Source of the DNA: Rotaria sp. Silwood1
Taxonomy: Eukaryota > Rotifera > Eurotatoria > Philodinida > Philodinidae
Direction: 5' to 3'
Assembly (NCBI GenBank): GCA_905250075.1
Contig: CAJNOP010000042.1
Location: 845,152 to 909,151 of the forward strand
Length of the DNA stretch: 64,000 bases
A program made the translations under genes and the position numbers. The notes beneath the pieces were generated by a model. The model saw only the letters and a list, made by a program, of their open reading frames with translations, was not told the origin of the DNA and searched no databases. Shown piece after piece: positions 38,901-49,630 of this stretch (positions are counted from its first letter, which is position 1; each line of letters opens with the position of its first letter).

Positions 38901-40578
38901 TTCCTTAATTATTAATTAATATTTATGAAAATTTCGATAATTTTGGAATATATTAATTAATTAGCACATGGCCTTCTAATAGGGCGTTTGAACTTTTGCT
39001 CGGACATGGCATTATACAGGGGGTGGCCGTCTATTTTGGGGGGGGGGGGGGTATGTGAGTAACATCTGATTCAAATATATGAACTACTTCATTAGCACAT
39101 TTTTAGTAGAATCAGAACAACGATAGTGAAGAAGTGTATCCCAAAAAAGAGAGAATAAAACAATCTTTCCATGATTAGCAATTGCAATTATATCTTTCTT
39201 TTCATATATTAATACCACAAAGATTATACTATTATAAAAGTGTTTATTTTTCTATTTCTATTTGTTTAATAAATAATAAAAATCTACAAACCCAACATCG
39301 AATTGAATTTCTCATAACTGTTGGTTGAATTATATTCGTAATATCTGATGCTTCTCGACAAAGCTACAAATAAAAAATTTTAATTTTTTGTCAATATTAA
39401 AATTCTAAAAGAAAATTTTTTTTTTTTACTTGTGAAAAAAGTTCTTTTAAAAAAACTGTACGTTGAGCATTTTCTAATATTGAATCATAACTATTATCAT
39501 TCATATTCATTATTGTATCATTAGCCATCATTGTTGAATATGTTCGAAGTAAAATTTGTCCATCTTCTAAAATAAAAAGTTTTTCTTTTCTTATTATGAA
39601 AATTTAAACAAATACACAGACACACTCGTTTCAATATCAATTTTTAATATAACACGAACTTGTAATTCTTCCGGTATAATAACATCAATAGAATTATTAT
39701 GTGTACGTTTATGACTATCAGCTTTTGTTACTTCAAATTGCATTTTAAATGGATAAAATGAACCAGCTTAAAAAGAAAAAAAACAAAACAAAACAATTAA
39801 AATGAATTTTTGTTTTTTTTTTTTAAGAATAATTTATTCTAATTATTAACCTGATCGAAATGATAAATCTCCTAAATATTTATTTGTATTTGTTTGTTTT
39901 CTTATTTTCCAACGTTGTCTTAAATTTGATAATTGTACATGAAAATTTTCTAAATTTCCACTTGTTGTATTAATTATTTTCATAAAACGTTCATATGATG
40001 ATAATAAAACATCAGATGCTTGTCGTGCACTTGTACGTTTTGATATCCATGATTTATGTATTATATCTTGATTTTGTCGAGCTATTAAATCACGTTGTTG
40101 TCGAGTATTTCCTGTAGTTAAATTTTCTTCAATATCAGCAACATTTGGATATAAATTAAAATAACGACGATTTATAACTAATGATAGAATATCATGTAAT
40201 GCACACATTTCAATATTAGCTTGTCTAATAATGATGAATGTAAAATTATTTTTGAAAGAAGATTTTATTTAATTACCTCATTTGTTCAAAAAATGTTCCA
40301 AATGTATTTTTTCCACCATTTACTATTCGACGTTCATCATCATTAGAATTTTCAGTTGAATCTTCAGAACGTAAATCATTTAATTCCATACGACTAAGAA
40401 TTTTTGTAAAATGATCAGACATTGATTGAGTTCTAAGTAAATAGACAAAAGAAAAAAATATATTATTAAAATTTAGGAATTTTTACGATTTAATTTTTTC
40501 GCCATCGAGTGTATATTCATAAACACTTGATTCAAGACATGGTTCAATAGTAACATTTGTTGACAATGGTTCAGCCAT
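36000..40578 (-). CDS. MED17: Mediator complex subunit 17, 13 exons, about 636 aa
   Basis: Exons in reading order: 40578-40487, 40432-40277, 40224-39851, 39766-39626, 39566-39430, 39363-39292, 38127-38044, 37977-37872, 37820-37691, 37365-37231, 37168-37056, 36995-36853, 36228-36000. MED17 is the core head subunit of Mediator, linking activators to RNA polymerase II in the nucleus. Recognition rests on the exon 3-4 block, LRQRWKIRKQ followed by KYLGDLSFRSGG and SFYPFKMQFEV, which matches the animal MED17 block around LGDLSYRSAGSLFP, and on total length close to the human protein (651 aa). The start MAEPLSTNV and acidic linker (residues about 60-75) fit the N-terminus. One problem: exon 11 has one base too many near 37140-37146 (GAAGAAATG on the minus strand), which would end translation early. 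Frames on both sides are otherwise consistent, so an assembly error or one bad allele is likely. Confidence 0.93.
39012..39052. other. Tc1/mariner-like terminus fragment with a G14 run
   Basis: TATACAGGGGGTGGCC followed by TATTTT and an uninterrupted run of 14 G, inside the 1164-bp intron 6 of MED17. The CAGGGGGTGG start next to TA resembles Tc1-type element ends. I found no matching inverted end, so this is at most a relic. Confidence 0.3.
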
Positions 40579-40762
40579 ATTTCAAAATAAAATGTGAATC
40601 TATATAAGTTCAATTTTTCTTTGTTACTTCCTCATAAAATTTCTATTGGTTAATTTCATTTGACAAATAACAAGCATCTAACAATAGCAATCGCTATGTA
40701 CGATTTGATATTCACTTTCAAGAGAGAAAAAAAAAAATATATATATATAGTTTTCATTTGCA
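40579..40762. promoter_or_regulatory. Shared bidirectional promoter, MED17 / TUBGCP4
   Basis: Only 184 bp separate the two divergent start codons, so both promoters and both 5' leaders must fit here. The interval is AT-rich with a run of A followed by (AT)n at about 40727-40750 and no evident TATA box in a standard position. Head-to-head housekeeping pairs of this kind are often co-expressed; that is inference here. Confidence 0.7.
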
Positions 40763-43700
40763 ATGGCTTTACATGAAGCTTTAATAGCTTTACAAACTGG
40801 ATGTAGTGGTTTATTAACATTAAAACAAGATGATCCTTATTTTAAAAAAGTGAATATAAAACGAAAAAAAAAAAAAGAAATTCATTTTTTTTTAAAACTT
40901 AAATTTATTTAAATTTTTAGCGTCTTCCAATGATTCCATATATTCATCAAGGTGAATTAGAAATACTTGATCGACTTACACAACTTGGTCAACATTATCG
41001 TACACTTGATGAATATATTCAAAATATTTTTAAAAATAAAACAAGTAAAAAAAAAACTTTCTATTTTAAATTTCTATTATTTTTTAATTTAAGGTGGTTT
41101 GTATATATTAAGTTTTGCTTATGAACTTCGTTCAATTCTTCAATCATATCTTAATTGTTTAAGTCAACTTGAACATGAATGTCTTCTTGATACATCATTA
41201 ACACTTTCACATCTTTTAATATCATTAACTGATTATAATCTTTTATTTCCTTTACTTGTTTCATTAATAAATAGACTTCAATCAAATAATTATCATGGTT
41301 GTCAAATTCTTGATATTATTCGTCGTTGTACATTAGATGGTAATATAATATTATCATCAACAATGAAAAAATTATTATGTGCATGTCATAGAATATTAAT
41401 TAAACAAATAACATCAATATTAACTCGTGGACAAATTTATGATGAATATGGAGAATTTTTTATTGGATTAAATAATAATATTAATATTGAAGCAATGGGT
41501 ATGACAACACCAAGTGTTTCACGTATGACATCAACAATAGCAAGTCGATCACATTCACCAGATAGAAATAAACAATTTAATTTACAGGTAAATTATTTTG
41601 CAAAGCAAATTTAGGTCTTCATTTTACAACAATTTCAAAAAATTGTTGTAAATGAAAAAAAAGGAAAAAAGTTCATCAGATTATACTATTAGTCTCAGTT
41701 ATAATACATAATGTAGATTTACTCTTGATCATGAAATCATGATTCATCTTGGAAAAAAAAATTAACATTCAGAAGGTCTAAAATCTATCAAAGCCATTCC
41801 ATGATTAACAGATATAGTGTCTGTTCGAATCCACAAATGCCAAGTTTTACTACCAAATACTCATCTTTAGGGTACTATAGGTCTATATGAACGTGAACTC
41901 GCAGCTCTCTATTTATCTCACAGAAAGATAAACAGTAAATCTAGTTTTTCAAAAATCAATACGATCATTTTTTTTTTCGTTTCAGATACCTCAAAATAAT
42001 CCTACAATAGCACCTGGTTATAGTCAATATCAATTAATACCTGATATGCTTCCATCATATATTCCTCTTCAATTAGCTGAAAAAATATTATTTATTGGTG
42101 AATCATGGCTTTTATTGAAAACAAACGATGAAGATAATGATAAAAATTTTTCATCAATAAATCCAATTGATTATGATGAACAAAATAATCGTTTACAACA
42201 ACAATTACATGCATTAACACTTTCTGATGATTTAAATATGTTTGAATTAGAACGTATTATTGAACATGCTAGAATTGATTTATCATTGACATTAAGAAAT
42301 TTATTTGTTGATCGTTTTCATTTATGTGATGAACTTGAACAAATTCGAGGATTTTATTTAATTGAACGTGGAGAACTTTATTCATTATTTGTTAATCGTA
42401 CAAATCAATTATTATTAAATACAAAAAAATCTACAAATGCTATTGAAAATGATATTAATGAAGTTTTTAAACAATGTATAAATGATCTACATTTAGAATC
42501 TATATTAACTAATGCTGATAAATTTAAATTTAAACTTAATTTTTCACATAATGATAATTCTACACAAGTAACGGTTTTATTTTAATTGATTTAAATTATT
42601 CTTTAAAAATTATAAGAATAGAATTAGATTCGCAAGTTACCGTTTTGAACAAAAGTAGCTGCCACCCTTGAAATGCTAATATTCTTAATGATATGAAACT
42701 GATACTTTAGATGTATGAGTGTGATAAGAACTCCTGATTGTAAGCACCAACCTGTTCTACATCAGCTCCACTCTTCGTAACCACAGTTAATCGACATCTA
42801 ACTGATATTTTGATAGTCATAGTACGGTTTTTAAATTTTGATTTTATATAGAAAAATTCACTGTTTACTTTCTCATATAAACAGCAACAAAAAGTGCGAG
42901 AGTCAAGTCACAAGGATTCACTTGGTATCTTTCTGATTCTAGAATCCGATCAATGTCGCTACGAAAAACGAATTTGTTTTAGTACAGCAAAATCATTTTC
43001 CACTTCTGTGACAAGATATTCCTCAATCGTGATCGAACCACATTGCACTCCTATGATTTTATATACATTAGTAGTTTGAAAAGCTAAAAAAAAAATATTT
43101 TGAAACTTCAGGATCTTATTAATTATAGAATACTCGAATCGGGGACAGGACACTACTCATATGTGCTGGTGTTACGATTCAAACATTATCTTAACCATGT
43201 TATTATAAATATTTTCATTGAATTTCTCACATTCAACATGAAGAATATCTGTTGAAGAGCAAATATTGGCTTTTTTTAGTAAGACAGATAGTTTCCATCA
43301 TAATATTAATAAATTTATTTGTAACTTTTAATTGAAAGTTCAAATGAAATGACAAATATCTTCTGAAAGTTTTAGAGCCATCGAACTTGCTGTACGATAT
43401 AGTTTCACTATCTCAGAGCATAAAAGTTACTAAGACCTTGAATATCTGTCATAGACTTAAGTGATGATCAAGTAGACATATGTAACTGTCTTTAGCGTTA
43501 GAAAATTTTTTTAAAGATTTTACTAAAAATCTCACCATTCAAAAGAGTAAAGAAACTAGATTAATCTTAAATAAACTATTGCAACACATGTGTTAAAAAT
43601 TTTCTCAGTTCTCTGATACTATCATGTCCAACACCTCAATCCTTTTACAAGAAGACTATTTACTTAATTTCTTTTAATATGATGCTCTGTCAAATATGAT

Positions 43701-45569
43701 ACTATCAATACTAATCTATAGGATTTCAAAATTTATCTGCTAACATTCTATAAGTTTTGAGATTCTTTTTTTAATAAATGATTCGTCAATGCGTTTAGCT
43801 AAATAACATTCAGCACTGTATTCCGATATTTTATTTCGAAGGAAGCAGTTGGCAAATGCGAGTAATCGAACACTAGAGCCTGTCAGATTGGATCAGGTTC
43901 GAAACCAATCCAAGCTGTGCTCACTCTGAAAGTAAGAGCCAAATATAACTTTATTTTTACAAGATTGCCTGAGAAAAAAGTATTGTGTACCTTCGAAATA
44001 ACAGTCAGACTTAGATTAAGAAAACTTCATTGAGAATAGTAAGAGTAAGATTCGAATCTAAGTCTAGAAAACTTTAACGAACCGATTTTGAGTCCAAATT
44101 TTTTTACATCCAATCGGCTCTACTGAATGTATATTTACACGAATGAAACTATCTAGTATTAGAAATACTGTATAAGTGTTCTCAGCGGTTGAATCTCGTC
44201 TTTCAGGCACCGTCACTTTCTTCATCTGGATGCTGTATAAAATACTAATAAAGATTCTTAAAGTCAACGAAGGTATTCTAGGTTGAAATCAAACTATCAT
44301 TCATATAAAAACGATCCTTATAAAGTCTTTATTGCATCTAATCCATCATGGCTGACTGTCTACAATAGAAATCGTGCTCAAACTTCGATACCGCTAGCCA
44401 TGGAAGGACTCTAGACAAATCACCAACGACTGTTTTTTTTCATATTATCAGTTCGATAACATGCTAACTAAGTTGAAACATATACTTGACCTTGTGCCTA
44501 GAATACAATAAGATAAAGTGTATGGAAAGCTCAAGTAATTAAGTGTAAGAACTTTATGCAAAGCTGTAGCCAGTGATAGTTGTAGGAAAAACATCGAGCC
44601 TTTAAGTCTTCCTTTGACATCATCCTATACCGAAAGGCAGAATTACTGTTCCTTTCGACTAACGAACTGAATAGTACGTGTTCTCATAATTCCTATATCT
44701 ATTTCTCACAGCAGCTCAATATTTTCAATCTAATCCATTCCTACTCACTTGAACTAGATAAAGAAAATTCATGTTATTCAAAATAAGCTTGATTATGTAT
44801 TAAACAATTTACTATGAATAACTGTCGATATTCGATTTTTCTTTCATAGGAAACAAGTACAGGACGTCGTCGTTTACTATCACGAGTTCAAGGTACATCA
44901 GATAATTCCAATGGTCCATTTGATTTTTGGTCATGTGGTTGGGCGAATTTATCAATTCAATATAAAGTGAAATATCCAATGAAAGCATTTTTTAGTGAAA
45001 ATAGTAAACAACGTTATAATGATATATTTCATTTATTAATTATTTTACGTTATGTTCAAAATGAATTAAATAATTTATGGTTAACATTAAAAACTCAACA
45101 TCAAAATTCTTTAATATGTCATTTAAGAAATACGATGTCATTTTTTATAAATAATTTTCAATATTATATTCAAATTGATGTATTAGAATATAAATATCAA
45201 CAATTAATACGTTCAATATTATCAAGTACTGATTTTCAACAAATAAAACATTTACATGAATTATTTTTAGCTGATATACAACAACATTCATTTATGCTCT
45301 TAGGAACAGCATATCAATCAATAAGAAATATTTTATCAATATGTGTTTCATTTTGTTTAACAGCAAAACAACAAGAAAATAATACTAATCTTGATGAAAA
45401 TATTTTACGACAATTTGGACGTGATTTTAATGAAGAAATTAAACTTTTATTTGGAATATTAGGAATGGTTCAAAAACATAATGCTTTGCCACATTTAGGT
45501 GTTTTCTTAACAAGACTTGATTTCAATCGATTTTTGACAAATAATAATGGATCATTTGGAGAGTTTTAA
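40763..45569 (+). CDS. TUBGCP4: Gamma-tubulin complex component 4, 5 exons, 668 aa
   Basis: Exons: 40763-40849, 40921-41044, 41094-41587, 41986-42567, 44850-45569; 2007 nt in total, all junctions GT/AG and in frame. The length is nearly that of the human protein (667 aa). GCP4 is a subunit of the gamma-tubulin ring complex that nucleates microtubules at spindle poles and basal bodies. Diagnostic matches run along the whole protein: MALHEALIAL at the start, HGCQILDIIRR and YGEFFIG in the N-terminal GRIP1 half, LPSYIPLQLAEKILFIGES at the centre, FYLIERGELYSLFV, and in the GRIP2 half SFFINNFQYYIQIDVLE, ending in RLDFNRFLTNNNGSFGEF. An AATAAA follows the stop by only 8 bp. Intron 4 is 2282 bp, far longer than the other three (71, 49 and 398 bp). 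Third codon positions are almost all A or T, as in the two neighbouring genes. Confidence 0.96.
42568..44849 (+). other. Large intron 4 of TUBGCP4
   Basis: Starts GTAACG and ends TTTCATAG. No coding frame or element with recognisable ends was found inside. It is less AT-rich than the flanking exons, so it may derive from an inserted and decayed element. Confidence 0.75.
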
Positions 45570-45576
45570 AAGACTA

Positions 45577-45582
45577 AATAAA
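45577..45582 (+). promoter_or_regulatory. TUBGCP4: Poly(A) signal of TUBGCP4
   Basis: AATAAA begins 8 bp after the TAA stop and is followed by a T-rich tract (CTTTCTTTTTTTCTG), implying a very short 3' untranslated region. Confidence 0.6.
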
Positions 45583-46920
45583 GATATTCATTGAATGTCA
45601 CTTTCTTTTTTTCTGTTTGTTCTCCACTTTTTTTTTGCTTTGTTTGACTATAAAATAGATAAATATCAATACTTATTAGATTCATCTTTTTCTTAATACA
45701 GAAAAAGACAACAAGAAATAAAATGAGTGTTTAGTTGAATGTAATAATTCTTATCGTTTATAAAAACGTACCTTTAATATCTCTTAATATTAAAAATAAA
45801 TAGAGAACTGTTGAATATGACATGATTGGCTATTAAATCTGAGCTAACAATAGATACATAAGGGAATCAATAGTAGACACAGATAAACTAGTCTTGCTCT
45901 TGAGGGTATAGGAAATATTCTTGTGGTCGAGAAATGATTTGTTTTTGATGCATGTATTTGACAAATTCAAATTAAAAAAAGACGCTTTCGTATTAACAAA
46001 ACGATAATTTTTAACCCTTGTTACTGACAGACAAACAAACTAATTTAGTACAGGTAGTTATATAATTTATGAATAGCATGCAATTGAATGATTATGCAAA
46101 AATTGGCTATCGAGTCTTTTGCAAACGATTTGCGAAATAATAAACGGTAATATTTTGAATTCACTTGCTCATTGTAGTAGATTTACGACAAAATGCTGTT
46201 GAAGCAAATATTTATATGATGAATGTTAACTGAAAGCTAACAAGAACACAAGAATACTGTAAATGAGAAAGACTACTACATATATGAATATTAAATTCAA
46301 TTCAATACTGCTGCAAACCGCTAAAATAAAAATTCAATTGACATTGATCATTTTTTGATGATAAATGAAAAAATAAATCAAGTGCAAAAAGCTGGCCATG
46401 ATTAATTAGGTATGTCAAAAGTAATCATTTGTAGAAAAGCTAATCAAATTAGGTGACCGTGTCGTTTTTTGATGATGATGAGTACGATGGCAAGCAATGG
46501 TGATTGTTCACTGTGTATTATCTGATCGAAAAGAATTTTTCTTGAGATAGATAAACTTGTTAGCAGATTGATAAATGAACATTTAATAACGTAAGCAAAG
46601 TGGAAACTATTATGATACTCTAGAGAGAATCAAATGTTTAATGAAGGAATACACCATTGCTACACACCAAATTTTACTAGTGTCATAATTAATCAATCTG
46701 TAAATGATGAAAATTAACAAAAATAGTAAGCTACCTATACTTTTCATTTATACTGTGCGGTGTAAACACTATCAACAAAGTAAAGGACTGCATAAGATGA
46801 TCATTCAACGATTAATAAATACTAAGGGCATAAAATAGCAGCAATAAGTGGCCCTTAATTGCAGGAAGTATCCATATGGTTTGAAAAAGTGTCCATTTAT
46901 ATGGAAAACATCATTATCAA

Positions 46921-46980
46921 GGGTGTGGGTGTTGTTGTGGATTTTCTTTTTTTTGAACCCACACCCCTACACACTCACAT
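46921..46980. repeat. Telomere-like foldback
   Basis: G arm GGGTGTGGGTGTTGTTGTGG (46921-46940), a T-rich loop, and C arm from about 46958 (ACCCACACCCCTACACACTC). The arms are roughly complementary. The unit resembles TGTGGG. Confidence 0.65.
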
Positions 46981-47350
46981 CAGAAGAATCCTAAAAGAAT
47001 TTCTCTCGATGTGCCTTTTTGGCTGAGATATGAACGTTACTAGTTAAGGACTAAAAAATGTAGAGAAGTTGCTTGTTGTACTTGAATTACAACACTAACA
47101 TATATCAAAAGAAAAATTTATTTTTCGACATACTTGAAGACTCAAGTAATGTACGCGTTTTGTCATAGATTGTTTTGCGAGTTATGTAGAAGTTGCTGAA
47201 GCCCTTTTATTTGTTGATTTAACAGATGGAAAAGCTAAAACATGCAATTGAATTATTAGAATAACACAAAAAAGTGATCGAAACATAGATCTTTTCGTTT
47301 CGATACCGAACGTTTTGAAATGAACCAGAATTCTCTTTGGAATAGCCCTT

Positions 47351-47483
47351 GGATGTGGGTGTGTGGGGTGTGGTTGTTGACGCAAAATCAATACCCACAC
47401 TCACATCCACATCCACACCCACACCCATACCCACACCCACACACTCACACACCCACACCCACATCCACATCCACCCACACCCT
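47351..47483. repeat. Telomere-like foldback with a long C-rich arm
   Basis: A short G arm (47351-47375, GGATGTGGGTGTGTGGGGTG), an 18-base spacer, then about 90 bp of CCCACAC/CCACATC units (47393-47483). The C arm is the longest TGTGGG-like tract on that strand in the window. Units are impure, mixing CCCACA, CTCACA and CATCCA. Confidence 0.7.
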
Positions 47484-48496
47484 ACTAAAAATATCTTAAA
47501 CTTTTGACTAATGGGAAAAAAATTGCAGTTGCTCCTATTTCATAGCTGAGCAATTATTTAGATCAAGAATTACTGTTTTATATAGTCCTTGCCAATAGCT
47601 ACATATAACACTCAAAAGATATCTCTTACTCTTTTTTCACAAAAAAACACAAAAGTAGAAGGTGTCTTAAACTTTTGCTGCGCACTTTACTATTAAAAAC
47701 TAATGAGTTCTGGTTACCTGCACAAAATTTCTATAGTACGTAAGCAGAGAGAGTCGAACAAAGTCATAAAATGTATCATTGCAATGATCTATGATGTTCG
47801 AAGGAATAGATTTGATGTTCACATTGACAGAGTTTGAGGTAGGCATATCATCGATAGTATTAGGCTGGAACAAATTAGTATACGAAAAAATTGGAAAGCA
47901 AAACTTTTAAAACAATTCAAGCGTTGAATAAAAAAGTTGAAACAACTTAATACATCACTTTTACAGTGTACAATGGGTGATGTTCAGAAAACCTTCGAAA
48001 AATATGTACCGATGGCGTTTTTCTTTTATTAGCCATTAAACATTTTTTGTAGATGACGATAAGATCTTTCAAACAAAACATAGACTTGTAGGATTTAGAA
48101 TGACCGAGATATGGGTTTTGAATTTTTTTTCAGAAATTGTTGTATCATTCGTTATAATGATTTACTGAAAAGACGGATCCAGCTCTAATTACAATAACTC
48201 AGCTTAATAGCTTTTATTAGACCAATAAGATCTTAGTGAACCTATGCGACCGAATAGAGCGATCAAACATTTCCAAGTAATCTATCTTCAAACTCATCAA
48301 AAATGTGTGTATATATAAGAGTTTTTGTCATCTAGTAAGTTATTTACTTTATTAGTCAACAAGTATAAATATTTGAAAGACTTTTGTAGAATATTATGAA
48401 GGATTTAAAAACTTATTGTATGCTCACAAATGCTTCTTTGGAAATACTCCAATACGTAAATTCTACGAAAAACAACTGTCAAATGAGAAATTAAAT

Positions 48497-49024
48497 TCAC
48501 AAGATCAGCTTCATCGTCGTAAATTCGTATTCTCGAACTGCTTGCGTTGATCCGCCTTCGCCATGAAAGTACCTTCCCGTAATCGAATATCCTAAGCGTT
48601 GATAAAATGGAATCAAGCCGAATTCGCCAATAACATGTCGTAAAATGATCTTCTTCATTTTGGCATTGCGTGCGAGAGACTAGAGATGCCTCATGACCTG
48701 AGTTCCGAAGCCACAGTGAACACGTGTTGGTTTCGTTGCAACCATGGCTGCTCTCCAACTCTCATCGTCAACAGGTATACCAGCAGCCGTCGCGACAACT
48801 TCATTTCTTTGTCTAAGAACAATAAGAAAGCCGCCTGATTGTAATTCCTCAGCCATTGTTTCAGCAGTTTTTACACGCTCAGCATCAGCTTTGAGAAGAT
48901 AAGCACGTGATTGATACGCGTTGTTGATAACATTGCGAATCTCTTCAAACTTTGTTGAATCGAGTTCAAGGATTGAAGCAGATGTGTACGTAGTAATGGA
49001 ACTTTCAGCCGTAAGAGCCATCAT
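48497..49024 (-). pseudogene. GNAT-family N-acetyltransferase with one internal stop
   Basis: From the ATG at 49024 to the TGA at 48497 a single frame of 176 codons encodes a complete GNAT-sized protein, interrupted only by a TAG at codon 115 (48680-48682). Before the stop come the N-terminal helix (FEEIRNVINNAYQSRAY), a strand (GGFLIVLRQRNEVVATAAGI) and the acetyl-CoA-loop-like VHCGFGTQVMRHL. After it, in the same frame, come SLARNAKMKKIIL, then FGLIPFYQRLGYSITGRYF (the typical GNAT FYxxLGY motif) and HGEGG. GNAT enzymes move an acetyl group from acetyl-CoA to an amine; the substrate here is unknown. The change CTC-TAG-TCT probably came from a sense codon such as GAG. No other lesion is visible, so inactivation is recent, or this is an allele or an error. 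The gene has no introns and looks bacterial in style. Confidence 0.85.
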
Positions 49025-49584
49025 TTGTTGAACTGTAGTAATCAATTAAATAGAAGTAAGTGCAATTATATAGAACGATACTGTAATGATGCTGATTTTG
49101 ATTAATATCTCCGTAAAAACAATAATATACGCTGAAGAAAGCCATAAGAATAAAATGAGAGTGCAAAACAGCTGCCGTTCTCTCAATCATATTTATCTTT
49201 TCACTTTCTTCAATTCAGGACAAATACTCTTTGTTTTCGTTCTTAAAGATCGTTTTATACTTTCGAATATGAAATTAGATTGAATCAAACTCGAATCATT
49301 TCCAATTTTTAGTTTCATCCATAGTAACTGTTCAATGGTTGAATATTCTGGGTGAAATATGATGATTCATTTCAAACGCGTAACATCTGACCTTTGACCA
49401 CTGAAACAATGACCACTATAATCGAAGCTGTTTATGTATGAATTGTTCATAATGAAATTTATAATGTAGAAATTTCGATCACTAAGTCTCGCCTACATTT
49501 ACTATGATGTGCTGAAAATAATATCACTGATTGGTACTGATTCAACAATTATTCGAGAATCAATTCCTTCATTGTTGTTTGTTA

Positions 49585-49630
49585 GAGGGTGTGGGTGTGG
49601 ATGAAGAGAAGACCTACACCCCACACCCTC
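49585..49630. repeat. Telomere-like foldback, short loop
   Basis: G arm GAGGGTGTGGGTGTGG (49585-49600), an 11-base loop, and C arm CCTACACCCCACACCCTC ending at 49630. Arms match over most of their length. This is one of the cleanest cassettes. Confidence 0.75.

Larger units (their letters stand above)
45570..48496. other. Gene-poor stretch with two telomere-like foldbacks
   Basis: No gene is supported. The frames at 47182-47470 minus are translations of the simple CCACAC repeat and are not genes. The two foldbacks at 46921 and 47351 are annotated separately. Confidence 0.6.

Noticed and set aside
43890..43930. B-box-like GGTTCGAAACC
   Set aside because: No A box upstream at tRNA spacing and no acceptor-stem pairing.
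47182..47470. Frames rich in VWVWV or PHTHP
   Set aside because: They translate the CCACAC simple repeat of the telomere-like foldback.
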